Shown: positions 1 through 8,000, counted from the first letter of the stretch. The stretch: 44,751 nt of DNA from an uncultured Rubrobacteraceae bacterium (GCA_902806075.1 CADCVG010000026.1:1-44751); one strand, 5' to 3'. A program made the numbers and translations. The notes: generated from the sequence alone by a model not told the origin.

Positions 1-11
1 AGAGCACAACC

Positions 12-1448
12 GTGATCGACGCCCTGCGCCGGGCACCGCTCTTCGAGGGGTTCACCGATGATGAGTTGAGATGGGTCGCGGAGCGGGGCTCGGAGAAGCT
101 CGTCCGGGCGGGTGAGGTAAATGGGCGGGAGGGCGAGCCCGTCGAGCACCTGTACGTCATCCTCGAAGGGGAACTCAGGATCACCAAGAAGGCCGACGGC
201 GGCGAGGTCGTTATAAACGTCTACACGCCCGGCATGTTCTTCGCCGAGGTACCGCTCCTCGCGGGAACGCCGTTCCTGGCGACGGGCCGGGCGCTTACCG
301 ACTGCCGGCTCTTCCTGCTCCCCGACGAGATCTTCCGGCACATGCTTACGACCCACCCGTCCTTCAGCCAGAAGACCCTCGAGACGATGGCTCAGCGTGT
401 CCAGATCCTCCAATCCATCGCTGCTCAACGCGAGAAGCTGAACTCTCTTGGCACCCTCGCCGCCGGCCTCGCCCACGAGTTGAATAACCCCGCCGCCGCC
501 AGCCGCCGTGCCCTCCGCGAACTGCGCGAGAGCGCCGGGACGGCGAAGAGGCTTGCGATGGAGCTGGGACAGGCGCTCTCCGCCGCTCATCTCGAAGCAC
601 TGGCCGCCCTCGAAAAAGAAGCAGTAGCCCGCGCCGCCACGCCTCCCTCCCTCGACCCACTAGAGCGCGGAGACCTGGAAGATGAGATCGCCGGCTGGCT
701 CGAAGACCGTGGTCTCGAAAACAACCTGGATCTCTCCCCCATCTTCGTAGGCGCGGGGCTTGATACGGGTTGGCTCGGAGAGGTAGAGGTGGCAGTGCCG
801 GACGATGCTCTTGGAAGCGTACTGGAATACTTCGGGGCGGCGGTTGCGACCACGAGCCTACTCGGGGAGGCCGAGGCGGGCGTGGGGCGCATCTCGGCGC
901 TGGTCGAAGCGACAAAGTCATACTCGAACATGGACCGGGCGCCGCTCGTAGAGGTGGACGTGAACGAGGGTATCGAGCAGACCCTCGCTATCCTCGGTTA
1001 CAAGCTCGGGACGAATATAGAGGTGGAGCGCGAGTATGACCCGGACCTCCCGCGCATCACCGCCTACAGCGGCGAGCTAAATCAGGTCTGGACGAACCTA
1101 ATTGCCAATGCTATGGACGCGGTAGCCGGCAACGGCCGCATCCGGCTGCGGACCTCGTGCGAGGGAGACGGGGTGCTGGTGGAAGTGGCCGACGATGGAC
1201 CCGGCGTCCCCGAGGAGTTGCAGGCGCGGGTCTTCGAGCCTTTCTACACCACCAAGGGGGTCGGTGCGGGAGTCGGCCTCGGGCTCGACGTAAGCTACCG
1301 CATCGTCGTCGGGCGGCACGGCGGGGACATCAGGGTCGTTTCCGAGCCCGGCGACACCCGCTTTCAGGTACGGCTCCCACTCGCGCCCGGAGGGGCAGTA
1401 GCGGGCGCCAACATCGGGCAGGGAGCTACCCGGGGGGTATCCCGATGA
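12..1448 (+). CDS. Cyclic-nucleotide-binding sensor histidine kinase (first of tandem pair)
   Basis: Likely senses a nucleotide or another effector through an N-terminal cNMP-binding domain (about residues 5-125) and autophosphorylates on His155 in the H-box 'GLAHELNNP'. ATPase motifs follow: N-box near 360-370 (NQVWTNLIANAMD), G1 DDGPGV at 394-399, F-box FEPFYTTK at 408-415 and G2 GVGLGL near 420. About 150 residues of helical sequence separate H-box and N-box, longer than in most kinases. There is no transmembrane segment, so it should be cytosolic. The GTG at 12 is used because the cNMP domain begins right after it; the frame stays open to the window edge, so a start further upstream cannot be excluded. 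Its stop overlaps the start of a paralogous kinase by 4 bases (ATGA), which implies translational coupling. No receiver-domain partner gene is adjacent. Confidence 0.9.
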   Translation: MIDALRRAPLFEGFTDDELRWVAERGSEKLVRAGEVNGREGEPVEHLYVILEGELRITKKADGGEVVINVYTPGMFFAEVPLLAGTPFLATGRALTDCRLFLLPDEIFRHMLTTHPSFSQKTLETMAQRVQILQSIAAQREKLNSLGTLAAGLAHELNNPAAASRRALRELRESAGTAKRLAMELGQALSAAHLEALAALEKEAVARAATPPSLDPLERGDLEDEIAGWLEDRGLENNLDLSPIFVGAGLDTGWLGEVEVAVPDDALGSVLEYFGAAVATTSLLGEAEAGVGRISALVEATKSYSNMDRAPLVEVDVNEGIEQTLAILGYKLGTNIEVEREYDPDLPRITAYSGELNQVWTNLIANAMDAVAGNGRIRLRTSCEGDGVLVEVADDGPGVPEELQARVFEPFYTTKGVGAGVGLGLDVSYRIVVGRHGGDIRVVSEPGDTRFQVRLPLAPGGAVAGANIGQGATRGVSR

Positions 1449-2863
1449 TGCACCAGCCGGGTGATACCGCTATCTTCCCTAAGTTCACGGACGAGCAGCT
1501 AGAGTTGCTTCGCCCTTACGGGAACGAGCGACGCTACGAGGAAGGCGAGTATCTCTTCACCGAGAAGGAGTCCGTCAATAGCTTCTACGTAGTGCTGAAG
1601 GGGAATGTCCGGATCTCCCTGACCGGCGAGGGCGACACGCTCGCGGTCCATCCGCCCGGCGAGTTCACCGGGGGGCTGGAGATCCTGACCGGCAAGGGCT
1701 CGCGCCACCGGGCGCAGGCCACGCTCCCGAGCCGTATCCTGGAGATTACGGCCGAGTCCTTCCAAAGAATCTTCAGCGATAAATCGGAGATAGCCGATAT
1801 CTTCATCTCCACCCTCGCCCGGCGCATGCGCCAATCTCAGGCCTGGCTGCGCCAGCAGGAGAAGATGGTCGCTCTGGGCAAGCTCTCCGCCGGCCTCGCC
1901 CACGAGCTGAACAACCCCGCCGCCGCCGCTCGCCGCGCCGCCGTCACCCTACGTGAAGAGACCCTCAAGGCCCAAAAAGCGGCCCTCAACCACGACGAGC
2001 GCTTCACCCCCGCCCAGAAGGAGCAACTCGCCTCCCTGGGGGACGAAATAACTGTCGGCTCCGCACGCCCCGTCTTCCTCGACACGCTCGAACGAAGTGA
2101 TAGGGAGGACGAGCTCGCCGAATGGCTGGAGGACCACGGCGTAGAGGACGTCTTCGAGCTGGCCCCAACGCTCGTCTCAGCCGGTCTAGACGCCGAGAGC
2201 TTGGATCAGTTGGCTGACGGCCCGGACGGCTTGCACGACGAAGCGCTCGTCGGCGCTCTGGAGTGGCTCGGGGCGACGCTGTCTCTGGCGGCGCTCGCCG
2301 GTGAGATTGGGCAGAGCACGGGGCGAATTTCGGAGCTGGTGCGGGCTATGAAGGAGTACTCACACATGGACAAGACGGTCATGCGTGAGGTGGACGTGCG
2401 TGAGGGGCTTGAGAGCACGCTCACCATCCTCGCCCACAAGCTCAAGAAGGGGGTCGAGGTCGAGAGGGAGTACGCCGAGGGGCTGCAGCGTATCTGCGCC
2501 CACGGTGGGGAGCTGAACCAGGTGTGGACGAACATCGTGGATAACGCCGTGGACGCGATGGGCGGGCACGGGAATCTAAAGGTGAAGACCTCGGGCGAAG
2601 ACGGATACGTGCTCGTGGAGATCACAGACGACGGGCCGGGCATCCCGCGGGAGGCGAAGGGCAGAATCTTCGAGCCTTTTTTCACCACAAAGGGTGTTGG
2701 CGAGGGGACCGGCCTGGGGCTGGACATCGTCCGGCGAATAATCTCGGCGCACGGAGGTGAGATCCGGGTAGACTCAAAACCCGGGGAGACGATCTTCAAG
2801 GTGCGGTTGCCGGTAGATGGACCACGAAGAGAACAGAGCAACGACATCCCGAATGGAGGATAA
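1445..2863 (+). CDS. Cyclic-nucleotide-binding sensor histidine kinase (second of tandem pair)
   Basis: Paralogue of the preceding kinase with the same architecture: cNMP-binding fold (about residues 10-125), H-box with His153 (AGLAHELNNPAA), long linker, then N-, G1-, F- and G2-boxes ending in 'GTGLGLDIVRRI'. The open frame extends back to 1157, but the ATG at 1445 overlaps the upstream stop as ATGA, so I take that start (472 aa); a second ATG follows directly at 1448. The cNMP pockets of the two kinases differ strongly while their kinase cores agree, suggesting duplication followed by divergence of the sensed ligand. The diadenylate cyclase gene begins 3 bases downstream, so a nucleotide-sensing kinase and a nucleotide second-messenger synthase share a transcript. 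Soluble; response regulator unknown. Confidence 0.9.
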   Translation: MMHQPGDTAIFPKFTDEQLELLRPYGNERRYEEGEYLFTEKESVNSFYVVLKGNVRISLTGEGDTLAVHPPGEFTGGLEILTGKGSRHRAQATLPSRILEITAESFQRIFSDKSEIADIFISTLARRMRQSQAWLRQQEKMVALGKLSAGLAHELNNPAAAARRAAVTLREETLKAQKAALNHDERFTPAQKEQLASLGDEITVGSARPVFLDTLERSDREDELAEWLEDHGVEDVFELAPTLVSAGLDAESLDQLADGPDGLHDEALVGALEWLGATLSLAALAGEIGQSTGRISELVRAMKEYSHMDKTVMREVDVREGLESTLTILAHKLKKGVEVEREYAEGLQRICAHGGELNQVWTNIVDNAVDAMGGHGNLKVKTSGEDGYVLVEITDDGPGIPREAKGRIFEPFFTTKGVGEGTGLGLDIVRRIISAHGGEIRVDSKPGETIFKVRLPVDGPRREQSNDIPNGG

Positions 2864-2866
2864 CGC

Positions 2867-3460
2867 TTGGACTTGAGGAAGGATCTTTTCAAGGAAATCT
2901 GCAGCGAGCGGCGCGGTATAGACACGCGCGTCCTGAAGCAGACGGTAACGCTGGCGGTCGAGATCGCACGGGAGGGCCGCGAGGGGCGCAAGATCGGCAC
3001 GCTCTTCGTCGTCGGCGACTCGGAAGCGGTATTGAAGGCCTCCCGCCCCCTGATCCTCGACCCGCTCCACGGCCACCCCGACGAGGCCAAGCATATCAAC
3101 GACTCCAACGTACGCGAGACCCTCAAGGAGCTGGCCCAGCTCGACGGGGCGTTCCTGGTCTCGGACGGGGGCGTGGTCCTCTCAGCGGCCCGCTACATAG
3201 ACACGGTCTCCGACAACCTCGACGTGCCTCTAGGGCTTGGCAGCCGGCATATGGCCGCCGCCTCTGTCTCCTATCGGACGAACGCCGTCGCGGTCGCAGT
3301 CTCGGAGAGCTCGATGGTGCGGGTCTTTGACGACGGGGAACTGGTCTCTGAGATAATGCCCGAGCTGTGGATGCTCGGCCGCTACAGCTCGTACCTCGAA
3401 GGCCTCCCCTCTACGGTCCGCCAGGCTGAAGACGTGACGGTCGTGAGCCGTACCGAATGA
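2867..3460 (+). CDS. Stand-alone diadenylate cyclase (DisA_N/DAC domain)
   Basis: Predicted to condense two ATP into c-di-AMP. The DAC fold covers about residues 40-165, with the hallmark DGA at 93-95 (LDGAFLVSDGG) and the second motif SRHMAAA at 126-132. The usual bacterial RHR is RHM here, a form I associate with stand-alone archaeal-type DAC proteins (recollection, not a search). There is no DisA DNA-binding region and no CdaA membrane helices, so the enzyme appears soluble with a short N-terminal extension. The TTG start at 2867 is chosen because GGAGG at 2855-2859 sits 7 bases upstream. It lies 3 bases after the second kinase and overlaps the DUF924 gene by 4, so all four genes look co-translated. 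The Met in place of the third motif residue could reduce activity. Confidence 0.85.
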   Translation: MDLRKDLFKEICSERRGIDTRVLKQTVTLAVEIAREGREGRKIGTLFVVGDSEAVLKASRPLILDPLHGHPDEAKHINDSNVRETLKELAQLDGAFLVSDGGVVLSAARYIDTVSDNLDVPLGLGSRHMAAASVSYRTNAVAVAVSESSMVRVFDDGELVSEIMPELWMLGRYSSYLEGLPSTVRQAEDVTVVSRTE

Positions 3461-4035
3461 GCGAGAAGCCGGAGGAGGTCCTCGAGTTCTGGTTCGGACG
3501 CGAAGACGAGGACGGTTACGGGGAGTTCCAGGAGGTCTGGTTCACCAGGGACCCCGAGTTCGACCGCGAGGTCCGGGACCGCTTCGAGGACGTCTACGAG
3601 GAGGCCGCCGCAGGGAGGCTGGAGAGTTGGAAGGACGAGGCGCGGAGTTGTCTGGCCCTCATCATCGTGTTGGACCAGTTCCCCCGCAACATGTTCCGCG
3701 GGGACCCGAAGACGTACGCTACGGACGAAGAGGCGCGAGCAGCGGCCCGGCACGCCGTCGAACATGCTTACGACCGGGAACTTCCGCCCTTTCAGCGTCT
3801 GTTCGTGTACCTGCCCTTCGAGCACAGCGAGGAGTTGGAAGACCAGCAACGTTCGGTAGAGCTCTTTCGAGGGCTCACCGCGGAGATGGGGTCGGAGGAC
3901 CTGCTCGGCTACGCGGTGCGGCACAGAGAGATAATACAGCGCTTCGGGCGGTTCCCGCACCGCAACGAGATTCTGGGACGGGCCACGAGCCCCGAGGAGG
4001 CGGAGTTCCTGCGTGGACCGGGCTCGTCTTTCTGA
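3457..4035 (+). CDS. DUF924 family protein
   Basis: A 192-aa soluble protein matching the DUF924 signature: 'EEVLEFWFG' at the N-terminus, 'LALIIVLDQFPRNMFRG' in the middle, 'LPFEHSEELEDQ' and a C-terminal 'RFGRFPHRNEILGR'. The family is all-helical and TPR-like; its biochemical role is not known to me. The ATG overlaps the stop of the diadenylate cyclase gene (ATGA), making it the last tightly coupled member of the operon. A paralogue lies at 38426-39082 on the other strand with the same motifs, so the genome carries at least two copies in different contexts. Confidence 0.88.
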   Translation: MSEKPEEVLEFWFGREDEDGYGEFQEVWFTRDPEFDREVRDRFEDVYEEAAAGRLESWKDEARSCLALIIVLDQFPRNMFRGDPKTYATDEEARAAARHAVEHAYDRELPPFQRLFVYLPFEHSEELEDQQRSVELFRGLTAEMGSEDLLGYAVRHREIIQRFGRFPHRNEILGRATSPEEAEFLRGPGSSF

Positions 4036-4089
4036 GACAACCGTTTTGGTTTAGAGTTCTGGAGAGAGCCGCCGGAGAGGAGATAGCAG

Positions 4090-5721
4090 ATGGCGAACCT
4101 CGGCAGACCTCCGTGTGACGAAGGGGTAATCCGGTCCGGCAAGTCCGAAGCCCCCTGCTCGCCATCCTCAGGGCCCTGGGTCCTAGCCGCCACCATCATC
4201 GGCTCCGGTATGGCTTTTATAGACGGCACCGTGACAAACGTGGCGCTGCCGGCCTTGCAGCAGGATCTGGGCGCCACCGCCGTAGACGCCCAGTGGATCG
4301 TCGAGTCTTACGCGCTGTTGCTCGCCTCCCTTATCCTGGTCGGCGGCTCCTTGGGAGATCACTACGGCCGCAGGCGCGTCTACTCTCTAGGGATCGCGCT
4401 CTTCGCCCTCGCCAGCATAGCGTGCGGCATCGCCATGAGCCCGGGACAGCTCATCGCCGCGCGTGCCTTACAGGGCATCGGGGGGGCGCTCCTGGTGCCT
4501 GGCTCGCTGTCGATCATCAGCGCCTCGTTCGAGGGAGAGCGGCGCGGCAAGGCGATAGGCACGTGGTCGGGTTTCTCGGGGATCACCGCGGCCCTCGGCC
4601 CGATACTCGGCGGCTACCTAGTCGAGAACGTCTCGTGGCGGGCGGCGTTCCTGATAAACGTGCCGCTAGCGATAGTAGTGCTCTACATCGTGACCCGCCA
4701 CGTCCCCGAGAGCCGCGACCCGGACGCGAGGAGGCTGGACCTGCCGGGAGCGTTGCTCGCTACTCTGGGACTCGGGGGAATCGTCTACGGCCTGATCGAG
4801 TCGTCCAGCCGGGGCTTCGGCGACCTGCTAGTCTTGATCTCCCTCGTACTCGGGGCGGCCGCGCTCGTGACGTTCGTCCTCGTCGAGCGGCGTAGCCACG
4901 AGCCGATGATGCCCTTGAGTCTCTTCAACTCCCGGAACTTCAGCGGGGCGAACCTGCTGACACTGCTGCTTTACGCGGGGCTGGGCGGCTCGTTGTACTT
5001 CCTGCCGTTCCTCTTGATACAGGTCCATGACTACTCGGCGACCGCCGCCGGGGCGGCTTTCCTGCCGTTCATCGTCATCACCTTCCTCATGTCGCGCTGG
5101 GCCGGGGGGCTGGTGACCCGCTACGGAGCGAAGCTACCCCTGATGATAGGCCCCTCCATAGCCGCCGTGGGCTTCATCCTCTTCGCCCTGCCGGGGACCC
5201 AAGGCTCCTACTGGACAACGTTCTTCCCGGCGGTCGCGGTGCAGGGGCTCGGAATGAGCCTGGTCATAGCCCCCCTCACCACGACCGCTCTGAACGCGGT
5301 CGAGGGGCGGCACTCGGGGCTCGCCTCGGGCGTGAACAACGCGGTCTCGCGCACGGCGAGCCTGCTCTCGATAGCGGTTCTGGGCATCTTCGTCTTCGCT
5401 GTCTTCAGCAGCAGCCTGGACGACAGGATAAAGAACCTGAACCTTACCTCCGAGCAGCAGGCGATTGTCGAGACCGAGAAGGTGGACCTCGGCGGGGCCG
5501 AGGTGCCGGAGGGGATAGACGGCGAGACGGCGGCGGCCGTGGAGCGGGCCGTGGATGAGGCTTTCGTATCGGCGTTCAGGTTGGCGATGTTCATCGCGGC
5601 GGGGCTGGCAATAGCAAGCGCCGTGGCGGCTGCGGTCCTGATCGAGGGTAAGGGAGAGACCGCGAGGCCGGAGGAGATAGCGCAGCCCGGACAGGCCCCC
5701 AGCGCATCGTCCCCGGCATAG
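4090..5721 (+). CDS. MFS drug-exporter-like transporter, DHA2 (14-TM) family
   Basis: A 543-aa integral membrane protein of the EmrB/QacA type, expected to export drugs or metabolites by proton antiport. It shows the N-terminal family signature 'FIDGTVTNVALPALQQDL', motif A 'GGSLGDHYGRRR' between helices 2 and 3, and motif C-like 'GFSGITAALGPILGGYL'. About 14 hydrophobic segments are readable, with a periplasmic-type insertion around residues 440-485 before the last helix. A GGAGAGGAGA site precedes the ATG at 4090. The 54-base gap from the DUF924 gene permits co-transcription. Substrate cannot be read from sequence. Confidence 0.9.
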   Translation: MANLGRPPCDEGVIRSGKSEAPCSPSSGPWVLAATIIGSGMAFIDGTVTNVALPALQQDLGATAVDAQWIVESYALLLASLILVGGSLGDHYGRRRVYSLGIALFALASIACGIAMSPGQLIAARALQGIGGALLVPGSLSIISASFEGERRGKAIGTWSGFSGITAALGPILGGYLVENVSWRAAFLINVPLAIVVLYIVTRHVPESRDPDARRLDLPGALLATLGLGGIVYGLIESSSRGFGDLLVLISLVLGAAALVTFVLVERRSHEPMMPLSLFNSRNFSGANLLTLLLYAGLGGSLYFLPFLLIQVHDYSATAAGAAFLPFIVITFLMSRWAGGLVTRYGAKLPLMIGPSIAAVGFILFALPGTQGSYWTTFFPAVAVQGLGMSLVIAPLTTTALNAVEGRHSGLASGVNNAVSRTASLLSIAVLGIFVFAVFSSSLDDRIKNLNLTSEQQAIVETEKVDLGGAEVPEGIDGETAAAVERAVDEAFVSAFRLAMFIAAGLAIASAVAAAVLIEGKGETARPEEIAQPGQAPSASSPA

Positions 5722-5739
5722 CCAAAAGGAGGTAAAGAC

Positions 5740-5772
5740 GTGGCGACAAGCTGCACGCACCTGGACCAGTAA
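5740..5772 (+). pseudogene. N-terminal stub of a UBP-type zinc-finger protein (10 codons)
   Basis: A strong AAAAGGAGG site at 5724-5732 precedes GTG at 5740, and the frame reads MATSCTHLDQ then stops. That decapeptide matches the start of small bacterial UBP-type zinc-finger proteins, which in my recollection begin with a Thr-Cys-Thr-His-Leu-Asp-Gln motif and run to about 90 residues. Nothing resembling the rest of the family follows in any frame. I read it as a deletion scar that kept the ribosome site and first codons. The family match rests on a short motif. Confidence 0.4.
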
Positions 5773-5867
5773 ACCTTCACCACAGAACGCCTCCCGGCCT
5801 TTTCCTCGTCCGGCACGATACCCTCAACACGAGGGTGGGTTTGGTACCGGATCAAACGGGAAGATAC

Positions 5868-5873
5868 TATAAT
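5868..5873 (+). promoter_or_regulatory. Candidate -10 box TATAAT for the 135-aa protein gene
   Basis: A perfect TATAAT lies 45 bases upstream of the GTG at 5919 in a locally AT-rich patch. No good TTGACA-like -35 sits at 16-18 bases; TTGGTA at 5841 is too far. Position relative to the next gene is the main support. Confidence 0.35.
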
Positions 5874-5918
5874 TAGCAACGACGATATCATGCGCGCCTA
5901 CGGGAAAGGAGGCAGACG

Positions 5919-6326
5919 GTGAGTTACTCGTGGCTGGAGGATTACCTCGCGCGAATCGACGGCAAAGAGGCGCGTCAGCAGTATTACGAGAGGCGCTACG
6001 CAGCGTGGCACGAGGCAGCCCGGAAGATGGCCGAAGCTATCGTGGAGTCTCACAGGGCGTTGACAAGCGTTTCCGGGGAGACTCAGGAGCGCCAGGCGCA
6101 GCTAACCCGGAGCTTCTTCGAAAGCGTAGCCAGCAACCTCAGGGACCAGGCTGAGAGCAACAGGGTCGCTTCGCGGGAACTGGCCGAGCAAGTCCTCAAG
6201 AGCCAGGAGGCCTCCCGGTTGCTGGCCCAGGAGTCGGTGAACGCCTACGTAGGTTTTCTCGATTCCATGTTCTCCTACTACCGGGAAAATGTAAGGGCGG
6301 CCGGGAGGGCAACCAGGCGTAGTTAG
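5919..6326 (+). CDS. Hypothetical helical protein, phasin-like
   Basis: A 135-aa predicted all-helical soluble protein, rich in Ala, Glu, Arg and Gln with heptad-like spacing, so probably coiled-coil. The GTG start has AAAGGAGG at 5905-5912 with a 6-base spacer. The segment 'SVNAYVGFLDSMFSYYRE' near the C-terminus resembles 'SVTDAYMSFFFAPLSYLRE' in the protein at 24296-24676, so the two may be distant paralogues. Size and helicity recall phasins, but no polyhydroxyalkanoate gene is nearby and no function is assigned. It is monocistronic, downstream of a clear -10 box. Confidence 0.7.
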   Translation: MSYSWLEDYLARIDGKEARQQYYERRYAAWHEAARKMAEAIVESHRALTSVSGETQERQAQLTRSFFESVASNLRDQAESNRVASRELAEQVLKSQEASRLLAQESVNAYVGFLDSMFSYYRENVRAAGRATRRS

Positions 6327-6440
6327 ATCCGGGCCAGAGTCCTTCAAAGCTCCGGCTCTTTTGTAACCGAGTTGAGCCGTACAATCGACAGCGTGCCTTA
6401 TGTAGTCACCGCTCTTCCGGGGGCCTAACCCTACTCGCTC

Positions 6441-6479
6441 GTACCGCCCGGGTGCAACCTTCGGTCACCGGGTGCGTAC
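6441..6479. other. Imperfect inverted repeat between two small genes
   Basis: GTAC at 6441 and 6476 bracket CCGGGTG and CACCGG arms with an ACCTTCGGT mini-hairpin in the centre. It may end transcription from the 135-aa gene or be an operator for the TM2-like gene at 6534. There is no U-tract. Confidence 0.35.
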
Positions 6480-6533
6480 ATATAGTTGAGAGACGAGAGC
6501 GCACAACGTGAACAGAGGAGGTAAGGCGTAACT

Positions 6534-6764
6534 ATGCGAGATCCTGGACTTGCGGCAGTCCTGAGCCTACTTATCCCCGGAGTCGGGCAGTTCTACAACG
6601 GGCGCATCCTGGCTGGCATCCTGTGGCTGATCCTCACGCCGGGCTTGTGGCTCGGCTCGGGTGGTACGCTCGGCTGGATCTTCCACCTCATCTCGGCCTA
6701 CACCGCTTACACCTACGCGCGCGATCATCGCGTGCGACTGGAAGCACCGCTCGATCGGCGCTAG
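6534..6764 (+). CDS. Small TM2-like membrane protein
   Basis: A 76-aa protein with two hydrophobic helices. The N-terminal part 'SLLIPGVGQFYNGR' followed by 'AGILWLILTPGLWL' is the pattern of TM2-domain and related small membrane proteins, where a helix ends in GxGQFYxG. The second hydrophobic segment spans about residues 45-63 and the C-terminus is charged. A GAGGAGG site upstream of the ATG supports the start. Function unknown; it belongs to a run of very small membrane proteins here. Confidence 0.75.
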   Translation: MRDPGLAAVLSLLIPGVGQFYNGRILAGILWLILTPGLWLGSGGTLGWIFHLISAYTAYTYARDHRVRLEAPLDRR

Positions 6765-6781
6765 ACACTTTGGAAGTAAAA

Positions 6782-6802
6782 GGGCCGGGATTCTTCCGGC
6801 CC
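6782..6802 (+). terminator. Hairpin after the TM2-like gene
   Basis: GGGCCGG at 6782-6788 pairs with CCGGCCC at 6796-6802 across a 7-base loop, 17 bases after the stop. No U-run follows, which is common in high-GC genomes. Confidence 0.5.
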
Positions 6803-6885
6803 GATCCACGTATGTAGGGCTTACCGCAACCTTCGGAGGGGTTCAGCGTAATAAGAAGAGTAGGTACCCCAGCAGAGGAGCAGAC

Positions 6886-6975
6886 ATGAAACGCTGGCTA
6901 AGGCGTTTGATCGTCATGGCCGCCCCGATAGTGTGGCGCAAGATCAAGGAGCGTAGGCGAGGCCGGCATCGCTAG
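6886..6975 (+). CDS. Tiny basic amphipathic peptide (29 aa)
   Basis: ATG at 6886 follows AGAGGAG (6873-6879) at a plausible distance. The 29-residue product starts MKRWLRRLIVMAAP and ends in a basic tail with KIKERRRGRHR, so it is a short hydrophobic core between positive ends, likely membrane-associated. It could be a small membrane peptide or the remnant of a larger gene. It lies between two other small membrane genes on the same strand. Confidence 0.45.
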   Translation: MKRWLRRLIVMAAPIVWRKIKERRRGRHR

Positions 6976-7033
6976 GACCCCCAGGGAACGCACACCTCTG
7001 GGGACACCTTGGCCTTTTCATGCTCAAGGTTTC

Positions 7034-7047
7034 GTCGAAATTTCGAC
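7034..7047. promoter_or_regulatory. 14-bp perfect palindrome upstream of the PMP3-like gene
   Basis: GTCGAAATTTCGAC is fully self-complementary and sits 15 bases before the ATG at 7063, just ahead of the GGGAGG site. Such placement suits a dimeric repressor operator. No adjacent regulator gene identifies the protein. Confidence 0.35.
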
Positions 7048-7062
7048 ATAGGGAGGTTTTCC

Positions 7063-7221
7063 ATGGATCTACTACGTATCATAGCCGCAATTCTTCTCCC
7101 ACCGCTAGGAGTGTTTCTGCAGGTGGGGATTGGTAAGCACTTTTGGATCAACATCCTTTTGACGATCCTCGGCTTTATCCCAGGCATCATTCACGCGGTG
7201 TGGGTCATAGCGAAGTACTGA
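7063..7221 (+). CDS. PMP3/YqaE-family small membrane protein
   Basis: A 52-aa protein with two helices and the family hallmark: 'IIAAILLPPLGVFLQVGIG' followed by 'FWINILLTILGFIPGIIHAVWVI'. Family members are small, very hydrophobic membrane proteins often induced by salt, cold or membrane stress. The frame is open back to 7009, but ATG at 7063 has GGGAGG at 7051-7056 and gives exactly the usual family length. The 14-bp palindrome just upstream suggests regulated expression. Confidence 0.88.
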   Translation: MDLLRIIAAILLPPLGVFLQVGIGKHFWINILLTILGFIPGIIHAVWVIAKY

Positions 7222-7320
7222 CCATCTATCAACCGGGCCGGGGTCCTAACCGAGGCTCCGACCCTTCGCTTCTTGATGGCACTGGCAACCTCTTGTGCCT
7301 AACAACTATACTCGGGGGCT

Positions 7321-7404
7321 GTGAGAATAGATCTAATCCTCATCTTGCTTGGTGTCACGCTTCTGGTAGTGGCGGCCGTTCTCGCCGTCCTCACCTGGCT
7401 CTAA
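7321..7404 (+). CDS. Possible single-pass 27-aa membrane peptide
   Basis: GTG at 7321 opens a 27-codon frame, MRIDLILILLGVTLLVVAAV followed by LAVLTWL: one uninterrupted hydrophobic helix after a charged start. CGGGGG lies 4-8 bases upstream as a weak ribosome site. Composition is far from random for such GC-rich DNA. No homologue recognised. Confidence 0.4.
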   Translation: MRIDLILILLGVTLLVVAAVLAVLTWL

Positions 7405-7425
7405 ACGCGCGCTACCGAGCAGGCC

Positions 7426-7491
7426 GGCAGGTTCCCCGGAGGTTTTCGGGGCTCCGATCCTCTCGTCGCCAAGTGTAGCGACGAACCTGCC
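7426..7491. ncRNA. Candidate structured RNA: closed three-stem fold
   Basis: Three perfect helices nest: an outer stem of 8-9 bp (GGCAGGTT 7426-7433 with AACCTGCC 7484-7491), hairpin CCCCG/CGGGG (7434-7438 with 7447-7451, loop containing GGAGG) and hairpin CGTCGC/GCGACG (7464-7469 with 7478-7483). The bases joining the stems are few, giving a compact multi-branch fold of 66 nt. I recognise no known RNA family. It begins 22 bases after the 27-codon ORF and may be its 3' region or an independent RNA. Both strands would fold. Confidence 0.4.
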
Positions 7492-7513
7492 AGCAAACCT
7501 TCGAAAAGAAGAG

Positions 7514-7723
7514 CCGGGCTGGGCTTTTAGGAGGGGGGTAATAGGTGCCAGCCCGGTCTGAATGATCTACGCGGTACTGTAACCCGCCCAGAGCGGTGCT
7601 TATATAGTACATTTTGCCTATGTGCTCACTGCACCTACCGAGGTAGGATCGGGAGCCTACCTTCGGTGGGACTTCCACCCTTCTCTTCTGTCGGGGAGGT
7701 CCGCACGTTCTCTCCCCTGACAG
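7514..7723. other. Run of inverted repeats without coding support
   Basis: CCGGGCTGG 7514-7522 pairs with CCAGCCCGG 7548-7556. CCTACC/GGTAGG occurs at 7634-7647 and CCTACC/GGTGGG at 7656-7670 with a 3-base loop. CTGTC-GGGGAG at 7688-7698 pairs with CTCCCCTGACAG 7712-7723 with one bulged A. The first could terminate transcripts from the small membrane genes. From 7405 to 8000 I see no ORF with a credible ribosome site; frames at 7666-8039 are Arg/Ser/Pro-rich noise. Confidence 0.45.
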
Positions 7724-8000
7724 CTACAGATAAAGACTTCCTCTGGGACGTAGTTGCAACGTGGTTGGACGGTCGGTACTCGGGATTGCCACCTACAGCG
7801 AGTTCCACGAGTACCCTCTGTCCCCTGGCATCCTTCGGTTGGCTGGAGGAAGTGTGCTTGCGATCGCTGCGGCCCCGATCTGGTTCGCCCACCTGAGGTT
7901 TTGGAGGCCACAGTCGAGGCGCTTAGGGCCGTCACGCCGTAAGACGCGAGGGTCTGATTTGGCTACTGTGGCTACGAAACCGAGGCTCAATGCTTATGAG

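Noticed and set aside
1157-1444. 96-codon N-terminal extension of the second histidine kinase
   Set aside because: Translates the 3' part of the first kinase out of frame as Arg-rich noise; ATG at 1445 with ATGA overlap is far better.
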